From assembly GCA_016934125.1 (NCBI GenBank), contig JAFGTL010000245.1:1-6871 (forward strand): a stretch of 6,871 nt of DNA, read 5' to 3'. A program made the position numbers and the translations under genes. The notes under the pieces are model-generated. The model saw only the letters and a program-made list of their open reading frames with translations. It ran no database searches and had not been told where the DNA came from. Source of the DNA: Candidatus Hydrogenedentota bacterium. Lineage in GTDB: Bacteria; Hydrogenedentota; Hydrogenedentia; Hydrogenedentales; SLHB01. Of this stretch, positions 5,303-6,871 are shown piece after piece (position 1 is the stretch's first letter; every line of letters starts with the position of its first letter).

Positions 5303-6244
5303 ATGCACTCGACAACAGGATCGCGATGGATGGCGGGGCTGTGCGTAGCCCTGCTGGCGGGGCTCGCGGTGCCGGGCTGCGATGTGTCCACGACAGGACA
5401 AGGGCCTGACGGGGCGCGGGCAGGCGGCGGCCCAGCGGCGGATCGCGCACCGGCGCCGGAAGCCCCGGGAGCCGAGCCAGAGGACGAGCCGGACGCGGGG
5501 CTCGAGGCGCTCGACACCCACGTGGGCGAGATCCGCGGTGAGGTGCGCCAGGCCCAGCTTGACGCGCTGGCCGAGGAGGTGGCCGCGCTCCGCGAGGAGG
5601 TGACGCGTCTGGCCGAGGCGCTCGCCGCATTCGAGGAGGCGGCGGGCGAACTCCGGGCCGAGAACGATCGGCTCCGGCGCGAGGTAGGCCGGCTGTACGC
5701 GCTGCAACCCGGCGGCGAGGGGCCCCGGCCGTGGCTGGTGCCGGTGCCGGGGGGCGAGGTGCTCTACGATCTTCATGAGGAGGCCCGGGCCGGCGCGTTC
5801 GCCGAGGCGGAAGGCGCCCCGCCCACGGCCGGCACGCCCGGGGTGCCGGGCGCGCCCGCGGAGCCCGAGGCGCCTGGCGAAGCCATCGAAGTCGGCGAAG
5901 GCGGCTACATGATCGTCCGGGAATGGGGGCGCACGCCCGAGGTGGCGCAGCAACTCGGGCCGGATGTGCCGTCGTTGCGGGGGCTGGTGTGCGCGATTCC
6001 CGAGGGGCTGAGCGACGATGTGATCGTGGCCATCGGGCGGCGGCTTCGGGCCGAATCGGCCGAGTATGACAACGTCAACATCGTCGTGTACGAAGGCCTC
6101 GAGGCCGCCAAGCGGTTTGCCGAGGAGAACGTGGACACGCCGGGCCGCCGCGTGCTGCGCTTGTCGCGCCACCGCGACGCGGGCCACGATGTGCTCCAGC
6201 GGATCCGCGGGAACGCGGCCGTCGAGATTCCGCCCGACGAATAG
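5303..6244 (+). CDS. Putative lipoprotein with coiled coil and unrecognised C-terminal domain
   Basis: This 313-aa protein was not matched to a family. Residues 9-25 are hydrophobic and end in VPGC, a slightly atypical lipobox (Pro at -2) with the acylated cysteine at C26 and Asp at +2. In E. coli that +2 residue favours retention in the inner membrane, but whether the rule holds here is unknown. A Pro/Gly/Ala-rich linker (31-65) leads to a heptad-patterned coiled coil (about 66-134, with LDALAEEVAALREEV and LRAENDRLRREV). A second low-complexity linker lies at about 170-193. The C-terminal part (199-313) looks like a compact alpha/beta domain, with alternating hydrophobic strands such as NVNIVVYEGL followed by a helix. 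GAGGG (5290-5294) lies 8 nt before the ATG. A second in-frame ATG at 5330 (M10) would still keep the signal. It sits 70 nt after the GH2 gene and converges with hpt. A structural or scaffold role in the envelope is a guess. Confidence 0.85.
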   Translation: MHSTTGSRWMAGLCVALLAGLAVPGCDVSTTGQGPDGARAGGGPAADRAPAPEAPGAEPEDEPDAGLEALDTHVGEIRGEVRQAQLDALAEEVAALREEVTRLAEALAAFEEAAGELRAENDRLRREVGRLYALQPGGEGPRPWLVPVPGGEVLYDLHEEARAGAFAEAEGAPPTAGTPGVPGAPAEPEAPGEAIEVGEGGYMIVREWGRTPEVAQQLGPDVPSLRGLVCAIPEGLSDDVIVAIGRRLRAESAEYDNVNIVVYEGLEAAKRFAEENVDTPGRRVLRLSRHRDAGHDVLQRIRGNAAVEIPPDE

Positions 6245-6250
6245 GGGGGA

Positions 6251-6772
6251 TTACGCGTCTTCGAGCACGTGAACGGCGGGCAGATGGCGGAATTGCTCGT
6301 CGTAATCGAGTCCATATCCCACGACAAACCGATCCTCGATGGTGAATCCGACGTAATCCGCCTCGATATCGACGGTGCGGCGGGCGGGTTTGTCGAGGAG
6401 GGCGCACAGGGCCAGGCGGGCGGGCTGCTGGGCGCGGAGTTGCTCGAGGATGGCGGCGGTCGTGCGGCCCGTATCGAGGATGTCTTCGATGACGAGCACG
6501 TTCCGGCCGGTGACGGGCGGGGCGGTATGGGCCGTGAGTTCGACAGGGCCGGCGCTCTCGGTGCCCTGGTAGCTGCGGGCGCGGACGAACTCGAGGCGGG
6601 TGGGCGTGGCCAGGTGGCGGACGAGATCGGCCGCGAAGATCACAGCGCCTTTGAGGACGACTACGGCGACGAGTTCAGGCCCGGCGAGATCGACGTCGAC
6701 GAGACGGGCCAGTTCGGCCACGCGCCGCTGGATGGCGTCCGCGGCGATGAGGGGCGTGTCACTCAGGCGCAT
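6251..6772 (-). CDS. hpt: Hypoxanthine (guanine) phosphoribosyltransferase
   Basis: This 173-aa cytosolic purine-salvage enzyme transfers phosphoribose from PRPP to hypoxanthine and/or guanine, forming IMP or GMP and releasing pyrophosphate. The length is typical. Visible motifs are the PPi-loop LKG (40-42), the flexible-loop Ser-Tyr pair (67-68, in SYQGTES), and the PRPP-binding signature VLVIEDILDTGRTT (92-105), with D100 matching the conserved catalytic-region aspartate. K128 (LDKPARR) corresponds to the purine-recognising lysine. F149 and D156 in FVVGYGLDY match the base-stacking and metal-contacting residues. GGAGG (6779-6783) lies 6 nt before the ATG. The start codon lies inside the last codons of the upstream gene (14-nt overlap, different frame), so translational coupling is likely. 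tilS-hpt is a classic pair. The gene ends 6 nt from the convergent lipoprotein gene, so ftsH, which often follows hpt elsewhere, is absent here. Preference for hypoxanthine over guanine cannot be read from the sequence. Confidence 0.96.
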   Translation of the reverse strand: MRLSDTPLIAADAIQRRVAELARLVDVDLAGPELVAVVVLKGAVIFAADLVRHLATPTRLEFVRARSYQGTESAGPVELTAHTAPPVTGRNVLVIEDILDTGRTTAAILEQLRAQQPARLALCALLDKPARRTVDIEADYVGFTIEDRFVVGYGLDYDEQFRHLPAVHVLEDA

Positions 6773-6871
6773 GGGAAACCTCCACTTCGAGCACGCGGGC
6801 CGTCTGCGGGGTGAGGGCGGCGTGGGCGCTCATCGCGCGGCCCACCACCCACGCGATCCGGCCGCCGGCCA
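6759..6871 (-). CDS. tilS: C-terminal end of tRNA(Ile)-lysidine synthase (partial, cut by window edge)
   Basis: A minus-strand frame open from the window edge ends at a TGA (6759-6761). It encodes 36 visible residues, including GGRIAWVVGRAM and LTPQTARVLEVEV. The pattern of a hydrophobic strand I-x-W-V-V-G-R, then a T-P-x-T-x-R-V-L-x-(V/L) strand at the extreme C-terminus, is that of the TilS C-terminal domain. TilS attaches lysine to cytidine 34 of tRNA(Ile)(CAU), switching it to read AUA codons. The position directly upstream of hpt, with a 14-nt overlap, supports this because tilS-hpt is a recurrent bacterial gene pair. The catalytic N-terminal domain with its SGGxDS loop lies outside the window, so the assignment rests on a short tail plus context. 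Confidence 0.7.
   Translation of the reverse strand, partial: AGGRIAWVVGRAMSAHAALTPQTARVLEVEVSHAPE

Noticed and set aside
2641..5517. 958-codon open frame on the minus strand antisense to the GH2 gene
   Set aside because: It mirrors the GH2 coding sequence. The protein is a low-information Arg/Pro/His/Ala-rich mix with no motifs, crosses the hexamer array as Arg-Ala repeats, and runs past the GH2 stop into the lipoprotein gene. Long antisense frames are expected from strong G/C third-position bias.
5267..6187. 306-codon minus-strand frame opposite the lipoprotein gene
   Set aside because: It is a shadow frame. The plus strand has a signal sequence, coiled-coil heptads and a Shine-Dalgarno site, and the minus frame shows no recognisable domain.
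6269..6814. 181-codon plus-strand frame opposite hpt
   Set aside because: It is antisense to an unambiguous phosphoribosyltransferase and is Gly/Asp/Glu-rich without motifs.

Overview
This window is GC-rich, with strongly G/C-biased third codon positions, and dense with genes. It reads as a chromosomal segment of a high-GC free-living bacterium. I see no IS element, phage gene, integrase, tRNA, rRNA or CRISPR array. The secreted family 2 glycosidase, the multi-CxxC membrane protein and the clean Shine-Dalgarno sites would fit the Planctomycetota/Hydrogenedentota-type polysaccharide degraders. That placement is an impression and cannot be proved from this window.

Left part, minus strand (2295 down to 40): a compact predicted operon of three genes. 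First comes a 230-aa protein with a six-pair Cys/His zinc-binding head and three membrane segments. A previously uncalled 34-aa single-span membrane peptide (1465-1569) follows. Last is a DAACS-family (glutamate/aspartate/dicarboxylate type) symporter. The gaps are 33 and 27 nt and each gene has its own Shine-Dalgarno site. A candidate sigma70-type promoter (TTGCAA, 17 nt, TAGATT with upstream TG) sits about 35 nt before the first gene. At positions 2-43 a plus-strand reading frame may be the end of a convergent gene.

Centre, plus strand (2440-5232): a divergently transcribed, probably exported, 930-aa glycoside hydrolase family 2 enzyme of beta-mannosidase-like architecture with both catalytic glutamates present. 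A GC-rich array of eight hexamers inserts a Ser-Pro-Gly-Ala tract into its C-terminal accessory domain. After a 70-nt gap comes a 313-aa putative lipoprotein (5303-6244) with a coiled coil and an unrecognised C-terminal domain.

Right part, minus strand: a hypoxanthine-type phosphoribosyltransferase (hpt, 6251-6772) whose start codon lies inside the end of an upstream gene. The last 36 codons of that gene (6759-6871, cut by the window edge) look like the C-terminal domain of tRNA(Ile)-lysidine synthase (tilS). tilS-hpt is a well-known bacterial gene pair. hpt and the lipoprotein gene converge with only 6 nt between their stop codons.

There is no gene-free stretch over 300 bases. The longest is the 144-nt divergent region 2296-2439. 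The most interesting items are the 34-aa membrane peptide between the zinc-finger membrane protein and the symporter, the operon as a unit, the unknown C-terminal domain of the lipoprotein, and the hexamer expansion in the GH2 gene.
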